Below, piece after piece: positions 1 to 7,221 of a DNA stretch of 14,995 nt. The position numbers were made by a program, and so were the translations under genes. The notes under the pieces are model-generated. The model worked only from the letters and a program-made list of their open reading frames with translations. It was not told where the DNA came from and made no database searches. The DNA is from Acidobacteriota bacterium (lineage in GTDB: Bacteria > Acidobacteriota > UBA890), in assembly GCA_030609765.1 (NCBI GenBank), contig JAUWTE010000025.1, positions 1 to 14,995 of the forward strand. The letters are read 5' to 3'. Numbering within the stretch: the stretch's first letter is position 1; each line of letters begins with the position of its first letter.

Positions 1-819
1 ACTCCCCATCGTGCGTCCGTAGAACTCGATGATCGCCAACGAGGTGCGCACGAACTCCTCTCCGATCTCGGCGTGTTCCTCAGAGAAAAACCCCCTGCCG
101 AGGACCCCGCCGGATCTGATCTCGAGGCTTCGAAAGCGACCCACGATCAGCGGATGAAGAGATGATGGGCGCGCTTGCGTCCAGACATACCAACGTTCCC
201 CTGAGTCTCGCGCAACTTCGAGCCGGCCGCTGGAGACTGCAACCCATGGTTCGGGTACGCGAACAGAAATGCGGGCCACGGTTGGGACATTGCGCAGAAA
301 CTCGTCGTCCTCATGCGGCGAGGTCACGTAGGGGTACCAGGGATTGGCGGTGTAGAAACTATCGAGCTCCGCCAAAGGCCTGCTGAGCCGGACCGTGTAG
401 TTGAACCTCCAGGCCATCGTCGAGCCAGGGGCCATGGTCGGGCAACGGATCGAGACTGCGTTTCGGCCGCGTTCGTAGGCGAGGGGCATGCCGTCGGCAT
501 CCTCGACGGTGTCGAGCTCCACCTCGGGGCGCAACAGAAACTCCACCTCTTCAGAGGCGGTCTCTACTCTGAAGGTGAGGCGGGCTTCCACCCGCAGTCT
601 GGCCCTATCAGGACTGACGCTCACCTCCGCATCGAGACTCAAGGGCAGAGCGGGCAAGGACTCCTGACGGGCGGGCAAACGCCCTCCATGAGAGGGCGAG
701 TTGGCGTGCGGGGCCCATGGTTCTGCGGCCTTGCCACCTGCGTTCGCTGTGGTGGCCACCAGCAGTCCCGCGCCGCAGGTCAGCGCAAGCAGGAACCGAC
801 CTGCCATCAGGAGGATCAT
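1..819 (-). CDS. Exported M1-family-like metallopeptidase, N-terminal part (cut by the window edge)
   Basis: I translated the minus strand from an ATG at 819 and found 273 sense codons with no stop, running off the left edge. Residues 1-27 look like a Sec signal peptide: an early Arg, a hydrophobic stretch (FLLALTCGAGLLVATT), then an ANA site before GG. A low-complexity linker follows (about 28-57). From about 58 a beta-rich domain carries features typical of the N-terminal domain of M1 (gluzincin) peptidases, including FYTANPWYPYV near 155-165 and a final IIEFYGRTMG segment where M1 proteins lead into the catalytic domain. The HExxH zinc motif would lie outside the window, so catalysis cannot be confirmed. 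An in-frame ATG at 807 is an alternative start; neither has a clear Shine-Dalgarno. The gene diverges from accA. Coding status is likely; the family call is moderate and could be another exported beta-domain protein. Confidence 0.68.
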   Translation of the reverse strand, partial: MILLMAGRFLLALTCGAGLLVATTANAGGKAAEPWAPHANSPSHGGRLPARQESLPALPLSLDAEVSVSPDRARLRVEARLTFRVETASEEVEFLLRPEVELDTVEDADGMPLAYERGRNAVSIRCPTMAPGSTMAWRFNYTVRLSRPLAELDSFYTANPWYPYVTSPHEDDEFLRNVPTVARISVRVPEPWVAVSSGRLEVARDSGERWYVWTQARPSSLHPLIVGRFRSLEIRSGGVLGRGFFSEEHAEIGEEFVRTSLAIIEFYGRTMGS

Positions 820-940
820 GGAGGCGTGCGCTCTTTGTGTGGGGATCGGAAACGCGCGCGGCGTTTGGGGAATCTTGACATTTGAATCGTGCCGACCCGA
901 GGGTCACATGGCAAGTTTGTCGTGCTAACCTCTTGGCGCT
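820..940. promoter_or_regulatory. Divergent intergenic region between the peptidase-like gene and accA
   Basis: This 121-bp gap must hold promoters for both genes. On the plus strand there is a perfect TTGACA at 875-880, but no good -10 at normal spacing. An extended -10-like TGCTAACCT sits at 923-931, only 9 bp before the accA ATG. A palindrome GACCC-GA-GGGTC occupies 894-905 between them. The parts are individually visible; calling any of them a working promoter or operator is inference. Confidence 0.3.
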
Positions 941-1906
941 ATGCACCGGAAAGCTGAGGACTTCGAAAAACCGATCATCGAGCTCGAAACGCAGATCAAG
1001 GAGCTCAGCCTGTTTCCTTCTTCGTCCGAGCGCGACAAGAAACTGGCCAAGCTCGAAGAGGAGCTCGACAGCACTCGCCAGGAAATCTACAGCAACCTGT
1101 CGCGGTGGGAGATCACGTTGGTCGCCCGCCACCCGAAGCGTCCCTATACGCTGGACTACGTGCGCAGGTTGTTCAATGGGTTCGTCGAGATGCATGGTGA
1201 CCGCCATTACGGCGACGATGAGGCCATGGTCACTGGGTTTGGCGAGTTCAACGGCAGGCCGATCTGTGTCGTGGGCCAGCAGAAGGGGCGCTCGACCAAG
1301 GAGAAGCTGCGTCGAAATTTCGGCATGCCTCATCCAGAAGGCTACCGAAAGGCCTTGCGGGTCATGCGTTTGGCCGAGAAGTTCGCTCGCCCTGTGTTGA
1401 CCTTCATCGACACGCCGGGGGCATACCCGGGGTCGGGCGCCGAGGAGCGTGGGGTCGCGGAGGCCATCGCTGTCAACCTGCGTTCGATGGCCATGTTGCG
1501 GACGCCGATTATCGTCACCATCATCGGCGAGGGCGGCAGTGGTGGGGCGCTGGGCATCGGCGTTGGCGATCGCGTCAATATGCTCGAGTACTCGACCTAC
1601 TCGGTCATCTCTCCCGAGTCGTGCTCCTCGATCCTGTGGCGAGATGCCGATCACCCCGAGGAGGCTGCCGAGGCACTCAAGCTGAAATCCGAGGATCTAC
1701 AGGGCTTGAACCTCGTTGATGAGGTAATTCCCGAACCTCCGGGTGGAGCTCACAACGATCCCCAGGCCATCTCTCACAACCTCGGTGTAGTTCTGGAGAA
1801 GCAGCTCGACGAGTTGACCGCAACGGACATTGACACGCTCCTGGAGCAACGCTACCAGAAGTTCCGCGCCATGGGCGCTCTCGCTGCAAACTCCGGCCAA
1901 GAGTAG
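941..1906 (+). CDS. accA: Acetyl-CoA carboxylase carboxyltransferase subunit alpha
   Basis: AccA is half of the carboxyltransferase of acetyl-CoA carboxylase. It moves the carboxyl group from biotin on BCCP to acetyl-CoA, giving malonyl-CoA for fatty acid synthesis in the cytoplasm. The 321-residue product matches the family end to end: the DFEKPIIELE start, RHPKRPYTLDYVRRLF, the RRNFGMPHPEGYRKALR segment, FIDTPGAYPGSGAEERG and IGEGGSGGALGIGVGD (oxyanion-hole glycines), and VNMLEYSTYSVISPE. E. coli AccA is 319 residues, so the length is normal. The start at 941 aligns with E. coli, but I see no Shine-Dalgarno before it, so initiation may be leaderless or SD-independent. accD, accB and accC are not in the window. 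recJ follows after 2 bp, suggesting cotranscription. Confidence 0.96.
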   Translation: MHRKAEDFEKPIIELETQIKELSLFPSSSERDKKLAKLEEELDSTRQEIYSNLSRWEITLVARHPKRPYTLDYVRRLFNGFVEMHGDRHYGDDEAMVTGFGEFNGRPICVVGQQKGRSTKEKLRRNFGMPHPEGYRKALRVMRLAEKFARPVLTFIDTPGAYPGSGAEERGVAEAIAVNLRSMAMLRTPIIVTIIGEGGSGGALGIGVGDRVNMLEYSTYSVISPESCSSILWRDADHPEEAAEALKLKSEDLQGLNLVDEVIPEPPGGAHNDPQAISHNLGVVLEKQLDELTATDIDTLLEQRYQKFRAMGALAANSGQE

Positions 1907-1908
1907 GG

Positions 1909-3636
1909 GTGGCGGTGGCCGTCTCCGACCCAGGATGGCCAATTCCGCACCGCCGTTGGCGTCTTCGGGAGACCGATCCACAGGCGGTATCAGCCCTCGA
2001 GTCGGGCTTCGGCCTTTCGGCGACCACGGCGCGGGTGTTGGCGGCCCGGGGAATCACCGAGCATGAGGACGTGCAGGCCTACCTTTATCCGTCGCTCGAT
2101 GGTCTCCATTCCCCGTTCGATTTTGTCCAGATGGAGGCGGCCGTAGACCGCCTCCTCGCGGCTCTCGATCGTAACGAACGAATTCTTGTCCACGGCGACT
2201 ACGACGTCGACGGCATCACGGCCACCGTTGTGCTGGTCACCTGCTTGCGCACGCTGGGAGGAGACGTTGGCTACAGCGTCTCGCACCGCTTGCGCGAGGG
2301 TTATGGTCTCAACCCGAGCAGCGTTGACCGCGCCCATGAAGCGGGAGCCAAGGTACTGGTGGCGGTCGATTGCGGCATCACCGCCCTCGCGGCTGCTGAG
2401 CGGGCGCGGCAGCTCGGCATCGACCTCATCATCGCCGACCACCATCAGCCGGGAGATGAGATTCCCGAGGCGCTGGCTGTGTTGGACCCGTGTCTACCCG
2501 ATTCCGGCTATCCGGAGTCTGACCTGGCGGCGGTTGGGGTGGCTTTCAAGCTAGGTCGTGGAGTTCTGCAGCGGCATGCCAGCGGACGGCGTGGAACGGC
2601 GCTTCTGAAGCTGGTGGCCATCGGTACCATCGCGGATCTGGCGCCCCTCAGGGGTGAGAATCGCATCATCACCCACCACGGGCTCAAGACGCTCAAGGAC
2701 GCAGTGAACCCAGGCTTGCTCGCCCTCATGGATGTCTCCGGAGTGGGGCGTGCGGCAGTGACGACGACCGACGTCGCGTTTCGTCTCGCACCGCGCATCA
2801 ACGCGGCAGGCAGGCTCGACGATGCGAGTGCCGCGATCGAGATGTTTCTCACCGGCGACCCTGGACGCGCCAGACACCTGGCCAAGCACTTGCACCAGGT
2901 GAACAAGCAACGGCAGCAGCTGGGAGAGGAGATCGTGCAGTCGGCGCTCGAGCAGGAGCCGTCACCCGAGGATGCTTTCGTGGTGGCTGCGGGCCAGGGT
3001 TGGCACCGCGGTGTCATCGGAATTGTCGCCAGCCGACTCGTGGAGCACTGGCGAAGACCCGCGATCGTGATCAGCATTGAAGGCGACGAGGCGCATGGCT
3101 CCGCCCGGTCAATAGCCGGATTCGATATCCTGGCAGCCCTGCGCGAGGCAGGCGAGCATCTCGAGGAGTTCGGCGGTCATAAGCAGGCGGCCGGCATACG
3201 GCTCAAGGCCCAAAACGTTTGCGCCTTCCGAGAAGCCATATTGGCGACCGGACGAGAAGTCCTCGAGGATGCCCTGCGAAGAACGGAGTGCCTCGAGTGT
3301 GATGCCGAGCTCCCGGCCGATGTTTCCTTGCGCGATCTGGCGCTGGAGCTGGGCCGCCTGGCCCCGTTCGGCGCCGGTAACCGGGAGCCTCGCTTCATCT
3401 GTCTGGACATGATGATCAATGGCGATGTCGTCGTCATCAACGGGGCACACCTGAAAATGAAGCTCTCGACTTCCAGTGGAGATATCGAGGCCATCGCCTG
3501 GCGCCAGGCACGAGTCGCTCCCTTCCTCGCGGACTGTCGGCGGATCGACGCCGTGGCCAGCCTGCAGATGCGACGCTGGCGCGGTCGGAACAACCCACAA
3601 CTGGTGCTGGAGGATTTCCGGCCCGCGGGTGAGTAG
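1909..3636 (+). CDS. recJ: Single-stranded-DNA-specific 5'-3' exonuclease RecJ
   Basis: RecJ degrades single-stranded DNA 5' to 3' in recombinational repair and mismatch repair. The 575-residue product has E. coli length (577) and the DHH phosphoesterase motifs in order: HGDYDVDGITAT near residues 95-106, VDCGI, the signature ADHH in IIADHHQPGD near 177, and a DLAPL segment. The DHHA1-type GGHK motif follows in SARSIAGFDILAALREAGEHLEEFGGHKQAAG (roughly 400-430). A C-terminal OB-like region ends in QLVLEDFRPA. The start is a GTG 2 bp after the accA stop; a second GTG at 1915 is possible. There is no strong separate ribosome site, so translation may be coupled to accA. No terminator is obvious at its end, and the groESL promoter begins about 20 bp downstream. 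Confidence 0.95.
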   Translation: MAVAVSDPGWPIPHRRWRLRETDPQAVSALESGFGLSATTARVLAARGITEHEDVQAYLYPSLDGLHSPFDFVQMEAAVDRLLAALDRNERILVHGDYDVDGITATVVLVTCLRTLGGDVGYSVSHRLREGYGLNPSSVDRAHEAGAKVLVAVDCGITALAAAERARQLGIDLIIADHHQPGDEIPEALAVLDPCLPDSGYPESDLAAVGVAFKLGRGVLQRHASGRRGTALLKLVAIGTIADLAPLRGENRIITHHGLKTLKDAVNPGLLALMDVSGVGRAAVTTTDVAFRLAPRINAAGRLDDASAAIEMFLTGDPGRARHLAKHLHQVNKQRQQLGEEIVQSALEQEPSPEDAFVVAAGQGWHRGVIGIVASRLVEHWRRPAIVISIEGDEAHGSARSIAGFDILAALREAGEHLEEFGGHKQAAGIRLKAQNVCAFREAILATGREVLEDALRRTECLECDAELPADVSLRDLALELGRLAPFGAGNREPRFICLDMMINGDVVVINGAHLKMKLSTSSGDIEAIAWRQARVAPFLADCRRIDAVASLQMRRWRGRNNPQLVLEDFRPAGE

Positions 3637-3656
3637 CCTGAGTGCCGGTGACTCGC

Positions 3657-3685
3657 TTGACAATCGAAAAACATCTCGCTAATAT
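3657..3685 (+). promoter_or_regulatory. Strong sigma70-type promoter for groES-groEL
   Basis: TTGACA (3657-3662), a 17-bp spacer, then TAATAT (3680-3685), with an alternative TATTAT at 3683-3688. The -35 is perfect and the spacing ideal. Transcription would start near 3692, giving a leader of about 200 nt before groES. No CIRCE-type inverted repeat (TTAGCACTC-N9-GAGTGCTAA) is present here or in the rest of the gap, nor an obvious sigma32 promoter. Confidence 0.65.
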
Positions 3686-3698
3686 TATCTGCATAAGG

Positions 3699-3726
3699 AA
3701 GGCTCAAGTTCTGTACCTTGGGCTTT
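3699..3726 (+). promoter_or_regulatory. Hairpin at the 5' end of the groESL leader
   Basis: Arms AAGGCTCAAG (3699-3708) and CTTGGGCTTT (3717-3726) pair over 10 bp with two G-U wobbles around an 8-nt loop. The hairpin begins only about 7 nt after the predicted transcript start. A T-rich stretch (3725-3740) follows, so it could be an mRNA stabiliser, a temperature-responsive element, a weak attenuator or the end of recJ transcription. The role is inference. The remaining leader to 3891 holds only a 40-codon ORF with no ribosome site. Confidence 0.45.
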
Positions 3727-3891
3727 AGGTTTGTTTCTTCTCTCATGCCGCGTCCCACCTCTACGTACAAGGGCGGCCCGTCTCTGATCCCGATCAACAT
3801 GGTAGTGACGGCCTGCGCTTGCACTAGAGCGGCTGGAGGACGTCGGCGGACGATTCTGTTCACCTGAAAATCAAGACGGAGGGTTGTACTG

Positions 3892-4185
3892 ATGGCCAAC
3901 GTGAAGCCATTGGCAGATCGCATCCTGCTGCGTCGGCTCGAGGCCGAGGAAGTTGTTCGCGGTGGGATCATCATCCCGGACACCGCCCAGGAAAAGCCGC
4001 TCGAGGCAGAGGTTGTCGCTGTTGGCGATGGCCGGCGCAACGACGAGGGCGAAAGGCTTCCACTCGAGGTGGAGGTCGGCGATCGGGTACTGATTTCGAA
4101 GTATGGCGGCAGCGACGTGAAGATCGACGGCGTCGACCACGTGATCATGCGTGAAGACGACGTGCTCGCTGTCTTGGGCAAGTAG
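3892..4185 (+). CDS. groES: Co-chaperonin GroES (Hsp10)
   Basis: GroES is the heptameric lid of the GroEL folding chamber in the cytoplasm. The 97-residue product is the standard length and shows the family landmarks: the KPLADRILLRR start, the mobile loop EEVVRGGIIIPDTAQEKP (about residues 19-36) that contacts GroEL, and the C-terminal GDRVLISKYGGSDVKIDGVDHVIMREDDVLAVL. A GGAGG site at about 3878-3882 lies 9 nt before the ATG. groEL follows after 19 bp with its own GGAGG site, forming the usual groESL operon transcribed from the promoter near 3660. Confidence 0.98.
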   Translation: MANVKPLADRILLRRLEAEEVVRGGIIIPDTAQEKPLEAEVVAVGDGRRNDEGERLPLEVEVGDRVLISKYGGSDVKIDGVDHVIMREDDVLAVLGK

Positions 4186-4204
4186 TTCACGGAGGATTCC
4201 AAAG

Positions 4205-5863
4205 ATGGCAAAGCAGGTTCTCTTTCACGAAGACGCACGCCAGAAAGTGCTCGAGGGCGTCAGCCAGCTCGCTGATGCCGTCAAGATTACGCTTGGTCCG
4301 CGGGGCCGCAATGTCGTGCTGGGTAAGTCTTGGGGTAGCCCGGTGATTACCAAGGACGGCGTTACCGTGGCCAAGGAAATCGAGCTCCCCGACAAGGTGC
4401 AAGATCTCGGCGCCAAGATGGTCCGCGAGGTTGCCAGCAAGACCTCGGACGTCGCGGGTGACGGCACGACCACGGCAACGATTCTCGCCGAGGCGATCTA
4501 CCGCGAAGGTGTCAAGAATGTGGTGGCCGGCGCCAATCCGATGGCGCTCAAGCGCGGCATCGACCAAGCCGTCCAGGTCGTCGTCGAGGGCATCGGCAAG
4601 CTCTCGAAGAGCATCAAGGACAAAGAAGAAATCATGCAGGTGGCCACGATCTCGGCCAACGGAGACACCGAGATCGGGACGATGATCGCCGAGGCCATGG
4701 AGATGGTCGGCCGCGACGGAGTCATCACGGTGGAGGAAGCCAAGTCGATGGACTCGTCCCTCGAGGTTGTCGAGGGGATGCAGTTCGATCGCGGTTACCT
4801 GTCGCCCTATTTCGTCACCGATCCCGAGAGCATGGAAGTCGAGCTCGATGACCCTCTCATTCTCATCCATGAGAAGAAGATCTCGGTGCTCAACGACCTG
4901 TTGCCGTTGCTCGAGCAAGTGGCTCGCTCCGGCCGGCCCTTGCTGATCCTCGCCGAGGATGTCGATGGAGAGGCGCTCGCTACGATGGTGGTCAACAAGA
5001 TCCGTGGCACCCTCAAGGGCTGTGCGGTGAAGGCCCCGGGCTACGGCGATCGTCGCAAGGCAATGCTGCAGGACATCGCGGTGCTCACCAAGGGCAACTA
5101 CATCACCGAGGATCTCGGCATCAAGCTCGAGAACGTCAAGATCGAAGACCTCGGCTCCGCCAAGAAGGTGATCATCAGCAAGGACAACACGACCCTCGTG
5201 GAGGGCGCCGGTAGCGCCTCAGACATCAAGGGCCGCATTGACCAGATCCGCACGCAGATCGAGGATACGTCCTCGGACTACGATCGGGAGAAGCTCGAGG
5301 AACGCCTGGCGAAGCTCGCCGGTGGTGTTGCGCTGATCAATGTGGGTGCCGCGACCGAGACCGAGTTGAAGGAGAAGAAAGCGCGCGTTGAGGACGCCAT
5401 GAACGCCACCCGTGCAGCGGTGGAGGAAGGCGTAGTCGCCGGCGGCGGCGTCGCCTTGCTGCGAAGCGTCTCCAAGATCGAGGCTCTCGATATCGAAGGC
5501 GATGAGAAAGTCGGCTCCGAGATCGTCATCAAGGCGCTCGAGGCGCCGCTGCGCTGCTTGGCTGCCAACGCCGGGCTGGAGGGCTCGATCGTCGTGCAGA
5601 AGGTCAAGGAGCTCAAGGGCGCGAAGGGCTTCAATGTCGAGACCGGCGAGTACGAGGATCTTATCAAGGCCGGTGTCATCGATCCCGCGAAGGTGACCCG
5701 TGCGGCCCTGCAGAACGCCGCGTCGGTGGCCGGTTTGCTTCTCACGACCGAAGCGTTGGTTGCTGAGATCCCAGAGAAGAAGAAGGCCATGGATCCAGGC
5801 GCCGGCATGCCCCCGGGTGGGATGGACGGCATGGGCGGCATGGGTGGCATGGGCGGCTTCTGA
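4205..5863 (+). CDS. groEL: Chaperonin GroEL (Hsp60)
   Basis: GroEL is the tetradecameric ATP-driven folding chamber. The 552-residue protein aligns throughout: ADAVKITLGPRGRNVV near the N-terminus, the ATP-site motif GDGTTTATILA at 85-95, the apical-domain segment KISVLNDLLPLLEQVARSGRPLLILAEDVDGEALATMVVNK, the equatorial GVALINVGAATETELKEKKARVEDA and VVAGGGVALLR, and a C-terminal GGM-rich tail (MPPGGMDGMGGMGGMGGF). The start at 4205 is chosen because MAKQVLF aligns with the family and GGAGG lies 10-14 bp upstream; the longer in-frame opening from 4151 overlaps groES and is rejected. Trp at residue 43, where E. coli has Phe44, is common outside Proteobacteria. A strong terminator follows at 5931. 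Confidence 0.98.
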   Translation: MAKQVLFHEDARQKVLEGVSQLADAVKITLGPRGRNVVLGKSWGSPVITKDGVTVAKEIELPDKVQDLGAKMVREVASKTSDVAGDGTTTATILAEAIYREGVKNVVAGANPMALKRGIDQAVQVVVEGIGKLSKSIKDKEEIMQVATISANGDTEIGTMIAEAMEMVGRDGVITVEEAKSMDSSLEVVEGMQFDRGYLSPYFVTDPESMEVELDDPLILIHEKKISVLNDLLPLLEQVARSGRPLLILAEDVDGEALATMVVNKIRGTLKGCAVKAPGYGDRRKAMLQDIAVLTKGNYITEDLGIKLENVKIEDLGSAKKVIISKDNTTLVEGAGSASDIKGRIDQIRTQIEDTSSDYDREKLEERLAKLAGGVALINVGAATETELKEKKARVEDAMNATRAAVEEGVVAGGGVALLRSVSKIEALDIEGDEKVGSEIVIKALEAPLRCLAANAGLEGSIVVQKVKELKGAKGFNVETGEYEDLIKAGVIDPAKVTRAALQNAASVAGLLLTTEALVAEIPEKKKAMDPGAGMPPGGMDGMGGMGGMGGF

Positions 5864-5930
5864 TTCGCCACTCAGCTAGGCGTGGGATCGGCAGGCCACA
5901 ATTGCTGCTGACCGCGCACTGCCAGATTCA

Positions 5931-5970
5931 GGGAGGGTTCGGCCTCGGCCGGGCCCTCCCTTTCTTTGTT
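5931..5970 (+). terminator. Intrinsic terminator of the groESL operon
   Basis: GGGAGGG (5931-5937) pairs with CCCTCCC (5954-5960). The stem extends inward through two G-U pairs and CGG/CCG to about 13 bp with a 4-nt loop, then the T-rich tail TTTCTTTGTT follows. It lies 68 bp after the groEL stop. Its strength suits a highly expressed operon and insulates it from convergent tatC. Confidence 0.85.
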
Positions 5971-5976
5971 CGCTAA

Positions 5977-6052
5977 AGCCCGCATTGCTCCTCACGCTTC
6001 GTCGCGAGGGTGCGGATAGGCCCGCGCAGAAGGGTGAGGAGAAATGCGGGCT
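5977..6052. repeat. Long foldback inverted repeat between groEL and tatC
   Basis: The left arm AGCCCGCATTGCTCCTCAC (5977-5995) is complementary to 6034-6052 at 18 of 19 positions. Pairing continues after one mismatch with CTTC/GAAG (5997-6000 with 6029-6032), giving 22 of 24 pairs, and a further CGCG/CGCG pair lies inside (6003-6006 with 6023-6026). The right edge reaches into the tatC stop codon (6051-6053). In the tatC direction only TTTAG follows the stem, so it is a poor intrinsic terminator by itself. It may be a 3'-end processing or stability element for tatC mRNA, or a dispersed palindromic (REP-like) element. Confidence 0.7.
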
Positions 6053-6809
6053 AACCGCGAGGCTGGACCACCCAGGCGATGCCGATGCCCAGCAGGTAGA
6101 GGAGAAGCATGGGTATGGCGAGGATCGTCTGGGTTGCCATGTCGGGGGTAGGCGTAACCACCGCGGCAATCGCGAAGATGCCCAATATGGCGTAGCGGAA
6201 TCCGTGCAACATCGCTCCCGCGGTCAAGATCCCGAGACGGGCGAGGAAGAAGACGACGATCGGCCATTCGAAGACCAGGGCGCAGCCGAGCAACGTGCGG
6301 AGCAGGAAGCTGAACATGTTGTTGACGGTCAGCACCTGGCGGAACTCTGCTCCCAGCGTAAGGAAGAATTTCGCCATGATCGGAAAGAGAATGAAGTAGC
6401 CGAAGGCCGCGCCGGTAAGAAAAAAGACCACTGAAAAAAAGATGACCGGCAGCGCCGAGCGCCTCTCGCGCTTATACAGACCGGGCGCGACGAACATCCA
6501 TGCCTGCGTGATGACCACCGGCGAGGCGAGAAAAAGGCCGGCGACCAGCGACACCTTCATGTAGAGGATGAAGGGTTCCGTAAGCGAGAGGAATGCAAGC
6601 TGGTTTGCATCCTCTGGAAGGAGGCTCGTAACGGGAAGGGTCAGAATGGCGAAGAGCTGCTTGTGGATGAACCAACAGAGAATGGCGCCCACGACCACGG
6701 CAATGACAGATGTGAAAAGCCTACGTCTGAGCTCCTGTAGGTGGGCGACAAGAGACATCTCGGGGAGATTCTCTCGTCCCATTCCTCTCGGCGTTTCGGA
6801 AGGGGGCAT
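6051..6809 (-). CDS. tatC: Twin-arginine translocase subunit TatC
   Basis: TatC is the polytopic inner-membrane receptor for twin-arginine signal peptides of folded proteins. The 252-residue product shows the cytoplasmic N-terminal HLQELRRRL (23-31), SLTEPFILYMKVSL, the loop APGLYKRERRSALP with the conserved Glu of the signal-peptide site, a Glu in the middle membrane segment ALVFEWPIVVFFL, and VVTPTPDMATQ before the last helices. About six hydrophobic segments are visible, as expected. The usual Glu after the late P-x-x-x-L-Y motif is replaced here (IPMLLLYLLGI). The start is uncertain: ATGs at 6809, 6782 and 6758 are in frame and none has a well-spaced Shine-Dalgarno; 6758 (MSLVAHLQELRRRL) would match the family N-terminus best. 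tatA lies 45 bp upstream. Confidence 0.95.
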   Translation of the reverse strand: MPPSETPRGMGRENLPEMSLVAHLQELRRRLFTSVIAVVVGAILCWFIHKQLFAILTLPVTSLLPEDANQLAFLSLTEPFILYMKVSLVAGLFLASPVVITQAWMFVAPGLYKRERRSALPVIFFSVVFFLTGAAFGYFILFPIMAKFFLTLGAEFRQVLTVNNMFSFLLRTLLGCALVFEWPIVVFFLARLGILTAGAMLHGFRYAILGIFAIAAVVTPTPDMATQTILAIPMLLLYLLGIGIAWVVQPRG

Positions 6810-6854
6810 CGGGTTCGAGCGAGGTGTGGCCGGGCCGGGGGCCCAGCGGCAGGG

Positions 6855-7073
6855 TCAGCTGGTTTGATCGGGGCCCTTCGAGTAGTCGTTATCTCGCTCC
6901 TCTAGGGTCAGCTCCTCCTCGAGAGAGCGCTTGATATCGTTGGACGCGCGCTTGAACTCCGAGAGAGCCCCGCCAATCGTTCGTCCCAGCTCCGGTAGCT
7001 TTCGCGGACCAAAGATGAGCAAGGCGATGACGAGGATCACCAGGAGCTCGGTACCGCCGATCGAGCCGAACAT
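6855..7073 (-). CDS. tatA: Twin-arginine translocase subunit TatA
   Basis: TatA oligomerises to form the protein-conducting assembly of the Tat system. The 72-residue product has one N-terminal membrane helix (GGTELLVILVIALLIF), the FGPRKLPELGRTIG hinge, and an amphipathic helix (GALSEFKRASNDIKRSL) ending in a short charged tail. That tail is too short for a typical TatB, so TatA/E is the better call. The open frame extends to 7160, but the ATG at 7073 matches the family start and is preceded by GGAGG (7084-7088) at good spacing. There is no separate tatB nearby, so this looks like a minimal TatA-TatC arrangement, with TatA possibly bifunctional as in many non-proteobacteria. Confidence 0.94.
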   Translation of the reverse strand: MFGSIGGTELLVILVIALLIFGPRKLPELGRTIGGALSEFKRASNDIKRSLEEELTLEERDNDYSKGPDQTS

Positions 7074-7148
7074 AATGTCGCTACCTCCGAGCTTCGCCTG
7101 AGCCAGTGTTGCCCGTTGCCTCTGAGAAGCATGATACGTGCGCGGGGC

Positions 7149-7180
7149 GACGTACGGCAACGTCCCAGACGTACGGCAAC
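7149..7180. repeat. Two 13-bp direct repeats at the predicted tatA transcript start
   Basis: GACGTACGGCAAC occurs at 7149-7161 and exactly again at 7168-7180, a 19-bp period, about two helical turns. Each copy contains the palindrome CGTACG. The pair lies just downstream of the predicted -10 on the minus strand and overlaps the likely start site, where an operator or early-leader element could act. The binding role is inference. Confidence 0.6.
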
Positions 7181-7183
7181 ATC

Positions 7184-7211
7184 CTAATAGTACTCCGGAT
7201 CATAACGTCAA
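7184..7211 (-). promoter_or_regulatory. Predicted sigma70-type promoter for tatA-tatC
   Basis: Read on the minus strand: TTGACG (7206-7211), a 16-bp spacer, then TATTAG (7184-7189). The -35 matches 5 of 6 and the -10 4 of 6. The predicted start is near 7177, about 100 nt before tatA. It lies just past the asparaginase stop codon (7222-7224), so tatAC may be transcribed separately from the upstream genes. Confidence 0.5.
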
Positions 7212-7221
7212 AGTAATAATA

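Noticed and set aside
901..914. GGGTCACATGGCAA also present at 14131-14144, in both cases just upstream of or overlapping a gene start
   Set aside because: A single 14-nt match is about what chance allows in 15 kb, and the two sites sit differently relative to their genes.
910..927. Possible sigma54 promoter (TGGCAAG followed by TCGTGC)
   Set aside because: The GG-to-GC spacing does not fit the -24/-12 consensus.
608..1654. 348-codon minus-strand open frame across accA
   Set aside because: Antisense of accA in GC-rich DNA with no recognisable domain; accA is unambiguous and the exported peptidase-like frame is a better use of the minus strand at 1-819.
3745..3867. 40-residue open frame (starting MPRPTSTYKGG) in the groESL leader
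   Set aside because: No Shine-Dalgarno, pyrimidine-rich upstream sequence and no recognisable product. A leader peptide cannot be excluded but is not supported.
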